Assembly: GCF_014851395.1 (NCBI RefSeq) | Contig: NW_024044459.1 | Location: 2,046,001 to 2,110,000, forward strand | Direction: 5' to 3' | Length of the DNA stretch: 64,000 nucleotides | Source of the DNA: Micropterus salmoides | Lineage: Eukaryota > Chordata > Actinopteri > Centrarchiformes > Centrarchidae | Shown here: positions 9,913 to 20,403 of the stretch, one piece after another | Numbering within the stretch: the first letter of the stretch is position 1 | How the letters are laid out: each line of letters opens with the position of its first letter | Program-made: the position numbers and the translations under genes | The notes under the pieces: model-generated | The model's input: the letters and a program-made list of their open reading frames with translations, nothing else | Told to the model about the DNA's origin: nothing | The model's database searches: none

Positions 9913-12058
9913 GTTATGTTTTTATTTATTTTTATTTTTTTATTTATTTTTATTTGTCAGGGACATAGTACAAAATACATTAATCTTACGAAAAGATGTT
10001 TTGTACCAGAGTTAGCCAACACTAATTTCCATCTGCAGTCCTCGGGCAGGTGCAAACAATATTGAAACATTACAAATAACTGTCAATAGCACTAGCAAAT
10101 ACATATAATATTAATCCAACAATAATCATTTAAAACCAATCAGATGTTTAAATAAAAAAGCTAATCAAAAGACCATCACAGCCTAAAATATATACAACAT
10201 ATTCAAAAACAATTACTTCAATTTAACATTTGTAGACTTTAAGTGTGCTGATGCTGAAACAGCTGGTTATTGAGAATGTATTTCTTTAAGTTTCGAGAGA
10301 AATTATTCAGATCTACAGACAAGTTTAGACTGTCAGGGAGTTGATTCCATTGTTTAATGGTTTTAAATGAAAAAGCTGTCTGTGCAAAGGCAGAGGATCT
10401 TTTCGGAATAGCACAATTTCTGTGTGCAGTGGAATGAGTTATTCGGTTCGTTAGGCATATCTTAAACTTTATTGGACTTAACGAAATACATTACAAAAAA
10501 AACAGTTTTTTGTAGTGTTAAGCAAGAAGATTTAAGCCAGTTACTTATTTTGTCCATGGCTGAGGACAATTTAGGACATCTGCATACATGATGATGTCTA
10601 CGCCCTTGCACACAGCTGGAAGATCATTGATGTAAATACTGAACAACAAGGGTCCAGAATTGAATTGATCCTTGTGGGACCCCAGTTGTGGTGGGTTCAG
10701 AGAGGACAATACATTTTTTACCCTCACACATTGCATCCGATTTGAAAGATACGATTGTATCCAATGCAATGTCTCCATGGACAGATTATACTTAGAGAGC
10801 TTAGTCAGGAGGACACTGTGGTTTACCGTGTCAAAGGCTTTTCGCAAGTCCAGAAACACGGCACCCACCGTTCCTCCAAGTTGGCTTTTATGTTTTCCAT
10901 CAGATAGCAGCAGGCTGCGTCAGTGGAATGATTGCGTCTAAAGCCGAACTGCATGGAATGCAACAAATTGTTACAATCTAAGTGATCGGTTAGCTGCTCT
11001 ATGATAGCTTTCTCAAGAATTTTAGATGCTACGTGCAATATACTAATAGGCCTGTAATAGCTAATTTCATTTTTGCTTCCAGATTTGTAAATTGGAGTTA
11101 TAACTGCTGTTTTAAAGACACTGGGGGAGATACACTCATCAATAGATTTATTCACAATATATGTAATAACTGGTGTTAAAATCTCCCTATGTGTTTTAAT
11201 GAAAGAGCTATCGAGTCCCCAGAAATATTTAGCTTTTGAGTTAGATAAAGATTGTATTATTTTATCTGTTTTAGAATAATCAATGTGTTTAATACACAGA
11301 GTCTCATGATCATAAATAGAGGAATGAGGTGATGAACAGGGATGAGGCAATACAGAGGCGTGTTGGATAATTTAATTAACCAGTCCCTTTAAATAATTTT
11401 CACTGAATCAATAAAATACTCATTAAAATAGTTTGAAACTATTTGTCCATCCTTGTGGTTTTCATCATCTATTTTCAGTTCTATTATTCCACTCTTAGTT
11501 TGCATCTTTCCAGTTAATTTATCTATAGTTTGCCAAAGTTGTTTAGAATTGCCCTTTGCTTGTTTAATTATATTCAGAAAAAACATTGCTTTTGCTTGTC
11601 TGAACTGTTGAGTAACTTTATTTCAAAGTCCCTTATAGATCAGGCGATCAGTTGTAATTCCCGTTTTATGGGATTTTTTTTAATGCTGAATCTCGAGTTC
11701 TCATCATTTTCCATAGATTATCATTTAACCAAGGTAAAGGAATTTTGCCTTTAGGCTTTTCCTTTTTTCGTTTAGAATATTTAAAAACAAGCTGTTGAAA
11801 CATCTTTATCAACTCACTAGAAGCTGTATTACTGTCTTTATCATTTCTCATTTCAATCCAATTTACCTTTCTAATTTCATTATAAAATCCTGGCAATATA
11901 TTTCCTGGGGATATAGAGTACAGATTCATTATCATCAACCTCATTTAAATTTCGGTAGTGCGCTTTTGACAGTTTCCTTGCAACTAATGTTAAATTATGA
12001 TCAGAAAGACCTGTTATTAAATTATAAACTTTACCAATAAGGTCAGCTTACATATTGG
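9913..12058 (-). pseudogene. LINE with RT and endonuclease C-terminus, degenerate
   Basis: Minus-strand non-LTR retrotransposon. From 5' to 3': SDHNLTLVARKLSK near 12000 (endonuclease SDH motif), the linker (11944-11389), then RT blocks including YYRPISILHVASKILEKAI, QFGFRRNHSTDAA (about 11350-10860), VFLDLRKAFDTVNH, LLFSIYINDLP and a degraded catalytic box YADV (about 10590). The last block replaces the usual YADD. The 3' UTR ends at about 9913-9960 in a T/TTTTATTT-rich run, the complement of an A-rich tail. Frameshifts occur near 10860 and 11360. It belongs to the Jockey/CR1/L2-like branch by motif style; clade not fixed. Non-functional. Confidence 0.75.
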
Positions 12059-12955
12059 CTTAATTTTTCTGCCATCACTTTCTTCCAGATATTTCTCCCA
12101 GTTGGATTTCTCAAGGATCCATTTCCCACCTGTGCTCTTTATGGGGTCACTGAGGCAGCAATATTATCATGCCCCAGACTGGCTAATGATCACTCCCTAT
12201 GGTTCCTTCCTGATACACTGTACAATCACATACTGATGCAATGGAGTTTTATTCTATTCTTATCTATTCTTGTGTTACTGCCGTCATTTAAGCATACTTA
12301 ATTCATTTCATCTAGCAATTCTTCTATTACTTGCGCATTACTGGATGTCCTGTCACTCCCCCACAGTGGGTTGTGTTCATTAAAATCTCCACACCAAACA
12401 ATGCTACTACTTGTCTGCCCTTCTATCCCCTCAAGCTTGCTTAACACAAGCCTTTTGCACAGATTATACTAATTCACAATCACCAACTCTATCTTTTCTG
12501 TCCACACATTCACTACCACATTCTCATGTTTACTTCCTATCTAGCACTCTGTAAGAAATACCTTGCTTTACAAAATGGCTCATCCTCCTCTTCCCCCCAC
12601 TCTCCTATCTCGCGTCACTGCCACTTAACCATGTAAAACAAAATCCAAATTAGGTTTTAACTAAGACTCTTCAATACATACAATGTCTGTTTTTTTTATC
12701 TTATATGAATAATGCATTGCTTGAAATCTTGTCCATTAGCAGTCAGGCTTCTCACATTCCATTGGAGAATTCAAATTATTAGCATTGTCAACCCACAAGT
12801 GCAGTCTCTTGACTTTACTCTAATCTGAGTTTATCATTTACTTCCTCCCATTTTAAGCATCCAAATGGTGCTCTGTAGCTTCCATGATAACCTGAATCAT
12901 TTCAGTTTAAGATTTGGTCTCAAATGTTGCATTTATCAGTCCTGCTACAAAGGTC
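12059..12955 (-). pseudogene. I-clade-like LINE endonuclease fragment
   Basis: Reading the minus strand, the N-terminus of an APE-type endonuclease lies near 12770 (QWNVRSLTANGQ-like), followed by KKTDIVCIEES and WLKPN near 12670. A GDFNEHNPLWGS motif follows near 12380, and a GSDH motif near 12190, then the post-endonuclease linker WILEKSNWEKY (about 12110). These appear in family order but in several frames. The style (QWN start, NxHNxLWGS) resembles I-type elements of fish. It abuts the preceding LINE at 12058 and is not continuous with it, since both carry their own SDH box. Confidence 0.6.
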
Positions 12956-13856
12956 TCTAACTTCTTGTCTTTCCGTGAGTTGTTCTAATCTTCCAGTTTT
13001 TTGTTGACACTTGTTCTTTGTTACATCCTCCCTGCTTCCTCAAGAAATACAGTCGTTTCTGAGCTTTCTTCACCAGCGTGGAGATGTGAGATGACCATGT
13101 CAGCTTCTCTGTGATGCTGATTCCCAGGAACCTGAAACTGTTCACCTGCTCCACCACAGCTCCACTGATGTAGACAGGAGTGTGTGTCTTCATCTCCTTC
13201 TTCCTAAAATAAACCATCAGCTCCTTAGGTTTGCTGACGTTGAGCAATAGGTTGTTCTCTGTACATCACTCTGCAAGATCATCAATTTTCTCCCGATATG
13301 AAGTCTCCGGTGTTGAGCGCTAGAGTGGAGGAGGTGTGTCTGCCAATCCGGACTGACTGGGGTCTGTTTGTGAGGAAGTCCAATATCCAGTTGCAGAGTG
13401 TTGTATTTAAATCAGAGTGCTGAGTTTGCCGATCAGTTTCATGGGAGATTGTGTTGAACGCTGAGCTGAAATCCACAAACAGCATTCTGATGTAGGTGTT
13501 GTTTTTCTCAAGGTGTGTGAGGGCTGAGTGGAGGGCAGTGGAGATGATGTCCTCTGTGGATCTGTTGGTTCTGAAAGCAAACTGGTGAGGGTCCAGGCTG
13601 GCTGGGATGTTGTTCTTTATGTGCTGAAGAACCAGTTTCTCAAAGCACTTCATCAGAATGGGTGTGATCGTTCAGAGTAGACACAGCAGACTTTTTAGGT
13701 ACAGGAATGATGGTGGCTGTCTTGAAGCAGGTGGGAACCCTCTCCTGAGACAGTGAGGTGTTGAAAATGTCAGTAATAACATCAACTAGCTGATTGGCAC
13801 AGGTTTTTAGTACACAGCCAGGAATGTTATCAGACCCAGCTGATTTACTCATATTC
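12956..13856 (-). pseudogene. Rex1/CR1-like LINE RT fragment
   Basis: Minus-strand RT with GSDNIPGCVLKTCA and CFKTATIIPVPKKS (13850-13680), MKCFEKLVLQHI, DPHQFAFRTNRSTEDI, LFVDFSSAFNTISH and LCNWILDFLTNRPQSVR (13653-13290). After ALNTGDF the sequence jumps to KELMVYFRKK and FRFLGISITEKLTW (13250-13030), so the YADD box has been lost by deletion. A second copy of the same family sits in the UQCC3 intron (28605-30440). Confidence 0.8.
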
Positions 13857-14118
13857 ACTCCCACACAGACACATAAGCAATCAAGCAGACAGGAAACAAA
13901 GCTAGACAAAAACACATGAAACTGATCACTACAAAATAAAAAGTAAAAAAAAAAAGTAAAGTTAGCGACAATACACAAGGACATGTGAACCCAAATACAA
14001 CAGAGAACAAGGAACCAATGATCAACTAACAAAACCTAAACAAGAACACAGAGGCAAAGAGTAAAACAGGAATGGACATTAACAAAATAACAGAAAAATA
14101 CCACACAAAAACCCAAGA
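13857..14118. repeat. A-rich unclassified spacer
   Basis: Strongly A/C-biased, gene-free stretch between the LINE and the Gypsy gag, with 'gtgaacccaaatacaacaga'-type sequence that resembles the LTR-like insertion at 8603-9539. It could be part of an LTR, but neither ends nor a primer-binding site were found. Confidence 0.35.
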
Positions 14119-16670
14119 GCATGACACAAAGCAGTAGCTCTGATCATGAAGAGGTAGACTCTGATGGAAGCAGTACACCTCTATTATGCAGATCTCGCGA
14201 GAAGAGCTCAAGAGACGGTGAGGCTGCTCAGACCATCCCCACATCGCCCTTTCTGACTTCCAGATCAAAGGATAGAGCAACAAAATCTAAAAGAAAATGT
14301 GTACCAGTCATTTCTAAAACATCACACCAAGACATACTGAACCCACTGGATGTTCAGTGCATAATAGTAGAGTATGTTATCAAGAATGATAACATGATAC
14401 TTCTCCTAGTTTAGGCTCCAAGCGGCTGCGATCCTTCTCAGGTAGCGTGCCCAAACCACCTGGTGAAGTGGATTTTGTGCCTACATGTCGAACTCATGTT
14501 TCAGGATGGCCTGCCCTCTGACATGCAAAGAAGGATGATACTGGAGAGTTTACTTTCGCCAAATAATATAATAAATAATGTAAAACTTGGCTCCCATTCG
14601 TCTCCACATGACTACATCAGACTTCTTCAGTCAGCGTATGGACTTGATGATGGAGAGGAGATATTTGGAAAAGTTTCTCAGTAGTCACCAGGATGCAGGT
14701 GAAAACGCCTCTGAATACCTTCAGAGGCTACAAGCAACTCTCAGTGCTGCAATCAGACGAGGTGGTGTAAGTGAAGCAAGTGTTAACCAACAGCTATTCA
14801 AAAAGTTTATTCGTGGTTGCTGGGATCAGACATTGCTCCTGACCCTTCAACAAAAGATCAAGATGGAGTCCTCACCAGATTTCTCCGAACTTCTCCTCCA
14901 ACTGCGAATGGAAGAGGAAAGGAGGGCAGTAAAGATGGATAGAATGCAACGCCATCTTGGGGGCTCAAAAGTGAAACCCTCCCTGCATCTTCAGGAGGTT
15001 AAGGAAGCAAGTAACAGAACTACAGTAGTACAGATAACAGAAAAGAGAACACAGAGGAGAAAGAAACAAGAACTAAAGACAACTACACGACAAGAGCCAT
15101 CATTGACAGCAGCTGAGGTTCAACTGCATCAGCATGCACCAAGGCCAGAACAAAAACTTTGTGCGGGGAAAATGGTCATATTGCCAGGCAGTGTGAAAAT
15201 GCTCCCAACAAGGACTTAGTTGACAAGAAATACAAAGACCTGAAAGTAAGACAGCAGGAGTGGAAAGCCAAGTATGGCCAAGGTTTAAACTGGACCGGGT
15301 TTCAGTAGAGGGACGGACTGAAGCCCAACTTCGACAAAGTCCCCAAGCAGCACAAACGCAAGCAAGCCAGTAACATGAGTCAATCTGTTTCTGAGATGTC
15401 AGATAAAGCTCTTCTAAATGCACTTAGGATCAAAGCACACCGCTGTACTAGCTGTCGATGGAGTACAATGCACCTGCCTCCTTGACTCTGGCTCCCAGGT
15501 TACAACTGTGTCAAGAGTCATTTCACAAACTCCATCTACCCTGACGGTCAATCCAATCATTGCAAAACCTCATGAGGGTGCAGGTGGCCAGACTGTGCCT
15601 TATCTGGGCTACATAGAGCTAAGCATCTTCTTCCCAGAATAAATTGCAGGGAAACCTGAAGAAATATGTACCCTGGCACTCAAAGTTACTGATTATAGGG
15701 CAAACAGAGAAGTTACTGTGCTGATTGGAACAAATGTTTTGGATGTGCTCAAATGAAACCTATACGGCCTCAAATGAAAACAGTGTCTGCAGCAAACAAG
15801 TGCATTGTGCAAATGGTCCTCTGATTAAAATAATGTCTAACAGAAACAGAGTTGAACAAGACAGTGGGAAGGTTGGAAAAGTAGCTGGTGGTCTAGTATT
15901 CTGCAGCTATGTCATGGCAGCCCCAGCTCAGACATCTTTTAAAATCTCATCCTTGTCAAAATGCATCAAAGTACCCGCTAGCCAATGTATGGCTGAACTC
16001 TTCATACCATCTTCAGTCACACCACTGCTGCCTGCTGCAGGACAAGGTAGTGACACAGAGAAAACTTCACCAGCAACCACAACAACTGTTGAGTGCAACA
16101 TTAGCTCGCCTGATTCAGCCAGCTCTCTGCAGTTTGACTTCACAGATTCTCCTCTAAGTGAAGAGTGGAAAAAAAAAGAGTGACTGAGAGGCTAAACTCT
16201 AAGTCAGAAGTCTTTGCCATACATGACCTAGACTATGGACACAAATCAGCTGTAAAGCATCACATACTATTTTCAGATCCAACCCCCTTCAAGCAACGAC
16301 CGAGACCAATTCACCTCTCGGATTATGAGGCTGTCAGACTGCATCTGAAAGAAATGTGTGATGCCAACATAATCCGAGAATCTGAAAGGCCATTTGCATC
16401 ACCTATTTGTGGTCATCAAGAAGAAAAATGACGTCGTTTGTCACACCAATGGGCTTCTGGGAATTTAATTGCATGCCCCAGGGAGTGACCAATGCTCCCA
16501 GCACATTTCAACGTGTAATGGAGAAATGCATGGGCTGCCTGAACCTCAAAGAAGTCCTTGTGTTCTTAGAAGACTTAATTGTCTTCTCTAGCACCCTTGA
16601 AGAACATGAAGAACATCCGATGCTTGGGTTCACAGGGTATTATAGGAGATTCATCCATGACTACTTTGAA
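14119..16670 (+). pseudogene. Degenerate Ty3/Gypsy-type retrotransposon gag-protease-RT
   Basis: Broken polyprotein on the + strand. Gag (about 14460-15200, frame change near 14680) has a PNMA/Ty3-like capsid pattern: RMILESLL, SASEYL-type NASEYLQRLQ, FIRGCWDQTLL, FSELLLQLRMEEERRA. A partial zinc knuckle CGENGHIARQC follows near 15160, lacking the first Cys. Protease at about 15430-15640 shows the retropepsin LDSGSQVTT. RT starts near 16270 (FKQRPRPIHLSDY) and passes to TPMGFWEFNCMPQGVTNAPSTFQ, with the polymerase YxDD box altered to FLED (about 16565-16577). Roughly 150 bp, including the first RT aspartate block, is deleted near 16427, and RNase H and integrase are absent. Dead element; Gypsy assignment is strong, lineage open. 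Confidence 0.75.
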
Positions 16671-16947
16671 CTAGCTGATGGTACTCCCTCATCAAGTCCA
16701 CATCCAGGATGTGATGCCGGGGAATCCAGCTCCTCTCCTCCCGTCCATAACCCTCCCAATCAATGAGATACTGGAAACCATGTCCCTGGCGCCGAGAGTC
16801 CAGGATCCTCCGGACAGTATATGCGGGCTCATCATCCACAATCCAGGGCGGAGGAGGAGAAGGCAGAGGGAGGAGGGGACTGAAGGAGACTGGTTTCAAA
16901 CGGGAAACATTGTTATTTTCTAAGAAAAGTTGTTGGGTGTATTCCAT
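16651..16947 (-). pseudogene. Chromodomain fragment of a Gypsy chromovirus integrase
   Basis: The minus strand reads PPWIVDDEPAYTVRRILDSR, then FQYLIDWEGYGREERSWIP and HHILDVDLMREYH: the C-terminal chromodomain of chromovirus-type Ty3/Gypsy integrases, with the aromatic cage positions (Y, W, W) kept. The fragment runs antisense to the neighbouring gag-pol and must come from a different element. About 60 codons of the domain are intact; nothing upstream of it (integrase core) is present. Confidence 0.8.
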
Positions 16948-17082
16948 CCAATTCCTCCTTTCCGTGCCTAGTCAGAGTATTCTATCAGCTATCATTCTTG
17001 TCTAAAGCGGTTACATTTAGAACGGGCTGGGTGTAAGGGAGAGGAGGGGTAGGCAGATGATTCAAAGAATCCTTCTGATGGA

Positions 17083-17275
17083 CAAGGGGTGGCGATGTGA
17101 CAGTGGGTAAGACACATGCCTTTAGCGTGAGAGACCTGGGTTTGATTCCCATTAGGACACATCCACCAATGTGTCCCTGAGCAAGACACTTAACCCCTAG
17201 TTGTGCCAGAGGCATGCGAACTCTGACATGTATAGTATAGTATAGTATGTCAGCCAAATGAATAAATGTAAATGT
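17083..17275 (+). mobile_element. tRNA-derived SINE
   Basis: A pol III-type head with an A-box-like 'gtgacagtgggtaagac' and B box 'ggtttgattcc', then the body 'gtccctgagcaagacactta', short TATAG repeats, and a tail 'atgaataaatgtaaatgt'. This layout is a teleost SINE whose tail resembles LINE 3' ends; the family name is not assigned. Confidence 0.7.
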
Positions 17276-17290
17276 GGGAATTGGTATATA

Positions 17291-18633
17291 CAGGTGAAAC
17301 TTGAAAAATTAGCATATCGTGCAAAAGTTAATTTATTTCAGTAATTCAACTTCAAAGGTGAAACTAATATTATATAGACTCATTACATGCAAAGTGAGAT
17401 ATTTCAAGCCTTTATTTGATATAATTTTGATGATTATGGATACATTGTTCGGTCTTTCATCTTTCTCTTGGCAATGCCCCATAGATTCTCTATGGGGTTC
17501 AGGTCAGGCGAGTTTGCTGGCCAATCAAGCACAGTAATCCCATGGTCATTGAAGCAGGTTTTGGTACTTTTGGCAGTGTGGGCAGGTGCCAAGTCCTGCT
17601 GGAAAATGAAGTCAGCATCTCCATAAAGCTCGTCTGCTGAAGGAAGCATAAAGTGCTCTAAAATGTCCTGGTAGACGGCTGCGCTGACTCTGAATTTAAT
17701 AAAGCACAGTGGACCAACACCAGCAGATGACTTGGCTCCCCAAACAAACACAGACTGTGGAAACTTCACACTGGACTTCAAGCATCTTGGATTGTGTGCC
17801 TCTCCATTCTTCCTCCAGACTCTGGGACCTTGGTTTCCAAATGAGATGCAAAATTTGCTCTCATCAGAAAAGAGGACTTTGGACCAGTGAGAAACAGACC
17901 AGTTATTTTTTTCTTTAGTCCAGGTAAGACGCTTCTGACGTTGTTTGTTGTTCAGGAGCGGCTTGACAAGAGGAATACGACATTTGAAGCCCATGTCCAG
18001 GATCTGTCTGTGTGTGGTGGCTCTTGATGCAGTAACTCCAGCCTCAGTCCACTCCTTGTGAAGCTCCCCCACACATTTGAATGGCCTTTTCCTGACAATC
18101 CTCTCCAGGCTACGGTCATCCCTGCTGCTTGTGCACCTTTTTCTTCCACACTTTTCCCTTCCACTTAACTTTCTATTAATGTGCCTCGATACAGCACTTT
18201 GAGAACATCCAACTTCTTTTGTAATTACCTTTTGAGGCTTTCCCTCCTTGTGGAGGGTGGCAATGATGGTTTTCTGCACAACTGTCAGGTCAGCAGTCTT
18301 CCCCATGATTGTGAATTCCACTGAACCAGACTGAGAGACCAATTAAAGGCTCAGGAACCCTTTGCAGGTGTTTTAGATTAATTAGCTGATTAGAGTGTGA
18401 CACTTTGAGCCTACAATACTGAACCTTTTCACAATATTCTAATTTTCTGAGATTTTGAATTTGGGGTTTTCATAAGCTGTACGCAATAATCATCAAATTA
18501 TATCAAATAAAGGCTTGAAATATCTCACTTTACATGTAATGAGTCTATAAAATATATTAGTTTCACCTTTTTAGTTGACTTACTGAAATAAATGAACTTT
18601 TGCACGATATGCTAATTTTTCGAGTTTCATCTG
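17291..18633 (-). mobile_element. Tc1-like transposon with 149 bp inverted repeats
   Basis: Both ends are visible: CAGGTGAAACTTG at 17291 and, in reverse complement, CAGATGAAACTCG ending at 18633, each flanked by TA (17289-17290 and 18634-18635), the Tc1/mariner target duplication. The inverted repeats extend about 149 bp (17291-17439 and 18485-18633) with few mismatches, including a shared 'ttagcatatcgtgcaaaagt'. The single gene is a minus-strand transposase. Total length 1343 bp is slightly short for Tc1, explained by loss of the 3' end of the gene. Confidence 0.92.
17434..18342 (-). CDS. Tc1-like DD34E transposase, C-terminally truncated
   Basis: Open frame of 302 codons, unbroken. Start is probably the internal Met at 18306 (MGKTADLT, the usual Tc1 start), giving 290 aa. 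N-terminal paired-like helix-turn-helix (about residues 20-130) with a GREKCGRKR hook; then the catalytic domain with LFSDESKF (first Asp), FQQDLAPAH (second Asp) and LNPIENLW (Glu), 34 residues between the last two, i.e. DD34E. The protein ends KRKMKDRTMYP, whereas Tc1 transposases normally run ~40 residues further (340 aa). The stop lies inside the left inverted repeat (17291-17439), so a deletion removed the gene end next to the repeat. The enzyme cuts and joins transposon ends in the nucleus; all catalytic residues remain, but activity without the tail is doubtful. Confidence 0.88.
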   Translation of the reverse strand: MVSQSGSVEFTIMGKTADLTVVQKTIIATLHKEGKPQKVITKEVGCSQSAVSRHINRKLSGREKCGRKRCTSSRDDRSLERIVRKRPFKCVGELHKEWTEAGVTASRATTHRQILDMGFKCRIPLVKPLLNNKQRQKRLTWTKEKNNWSVSHWSKVLFSDESKFCISFGNQGPRVWRKNGEAHNPRCLKSSVKFPQSVFVWGAKSSAGVGPLCFIKFRVSAAVYQDILEHFMLPSADELYGDADFIFQQDLAPAHTAKSTKTCFNDHGITVLDWPANSPDLNPIENLWGIAKRKMKDRTMYP

Positions 18634-18635
18634 TA

Positions 18636-20130
18636 TATTTCAGAATTTAATATCAGTATATATCACAAATTGACCAAAGAATTATTCATATTTTCTGCAG
18701 AAATTATTGCAATAATTTTTGGCCTTCAGTGGATCATCATTTGCTCAGATTCAGGAGTAGCTCTCAGAGGTTTGTCAAGACAAACAGTCAGAGATGATCT
18801 AATGACAGAAATTTAGACTAGAAAGGATGGGTATTATTCAATAGAAAAAATGTGCACAAATAGTAAGTATATATTTTTTACTAGTAACTAATATAATAGT
18901 TACTATAACTAATAAATAAGTACTGGTAGCTTTTAAAATAGTGGCAAGTGAGTTTTAATGAATAAACTTTGAAACGGCTTGCCATACATATGAGTGTAAA
19001 AGGAAACAAACAAGCAGATAAGTTGTTAAAGTCTTAAAGTAGATGAGAAAAATAGGTTATGCTATAGACGAGGCAAAATCATTCATTAGAACAGTTATGA
19101 TTAACACTTGGCAGAAGAAACGGTATCCAGACAATAAAGGGAGAAATACTTATAAAATACAATAGTCAGTTTATCTTAAACAAGTTAGTGCAGGATATAG
19201 TAACCGCAGTCATCGTTACAAGATTAAGGGTCAGGCATGCATGGTTTCACTCCACATTATATTTAATGGGGAAAAGTCAAACAGATAGGTGTCAGTGGCG
19301 TAACACTGAAACAGAGGTTTGTGTGAGGCGGGCCTCCTCAGGGGGCTCCAAACTGTTCCAGGGGAGGCACAGTGAATGGAAGAGAAACAAAATTATATTA
19401 GTTATTACATTAGTTATTGAAAGGAGATCACATAGAATATGTGTGATTTGGTTGAAGAGAGAGTTCAGAGATAGGCTACAGTAGTTTTGGGATACTGTCT
19501 TTTCCACTATCAAAGTAAGAAACTAATAAATTCCTGAGAACAGACATTTTTTAAAATGTATTTGGTGTATACTGAAGTTACGTCAATCAGCAATATTAGA
19601 CTATCTTGGCTCAATTGTTGAGTGCCTTTTGGATCAAGTGACACAATCATGATCCAGGAATTGAGCGAAACTAAGCAAGTAAACTAAGTGCAGATGAGTG
19701 GGGTGGCATGCCTTTTCCCAAACATTAGATGACTGCAGCTGACTGCAGCTGACTTGATTGTCAAACGTGAGCTGCAGGTGACTGCAAGGGCAGGGTGTAA
19801 AAACTGCGCTGTCAAGTCAGACACATTCCACCTGCGTGAACTTACTGTGAGTTTAGAACAATGACCTCATGGCATTTGCAGATAGCGTGAGATCAGACAA
19901 AAGGTGTTTCCAACTTTGTGCAGCCGGAGAAAAGTAACTGCAGTTGCCGGACTTAGTGATTGCAACTACTTTGCTCGCACAAGGTTTTAATTTCATGTGT
20001 CATTGTGACGTTTTGCAGATAGTTGCACACAGTGTCTAACCAGCAGTAAGTCAGCACTGCGCAGAGCCACATAAAGTCAAACGGACCTTTTGTCTGAGGT
20101 GAGGCCCAAAGTGTCAGACTCTGAAAACCC
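18636..20130. other. No gene recognised
   Basis: Mostly AT-rich, with a moderately GC-richer block at 19640-20110 ('gactgcagctgactgcagct' direct repeats near 19730-19760). That block looks like part of a non-autonomous DNA element, but I could not pair its ends. No frame shows a recognisable domain. Confidence 0.5.
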
Positions 20131-20211
20131 CTGCTCTAGAGGATGTAGAGCACATTATCATGCAGTGTAGAAAATATAATTCAGAGAGGGACATTAAAGA
20201 ATATAATGCAT
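20131..20211 (+). pseudogene. Short LINE C-terminal relic
   Basis: Translates as EDVEHIIMQCRKYNSER, the Cys/His-containing block found downstream of RT in I- and Jockey-type LINEs (E..EHI...C.KY..ER). Only ~27 codons survive and flanking sequence is unrecognisable. Confidence 0.45.
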
Positions 20212-20403
20212 GAAACAGCACAATTAGCCTACGGAGGTTACAGTTTTTTACAACCGCTAACATTCTTTTGTCCAATCTGTAGTCACCTTTTCAAAACTAA
20301 AAACCCAACATCTGTCTGTTCATAGCATACCATTAACACAATTTATGTTGTTTCCACAACATGTCACAAATGAAGGCATCATTTTCAAAACCCTAAATAT
20401 AAA

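Noticed and set aside
15725..16183. Independent 152-codon gene between Gypsy protease and RT
   Set aside because: It is the linker of the broken Gypsy polyprotein, in the wrong frame in part; no separate function is supported.
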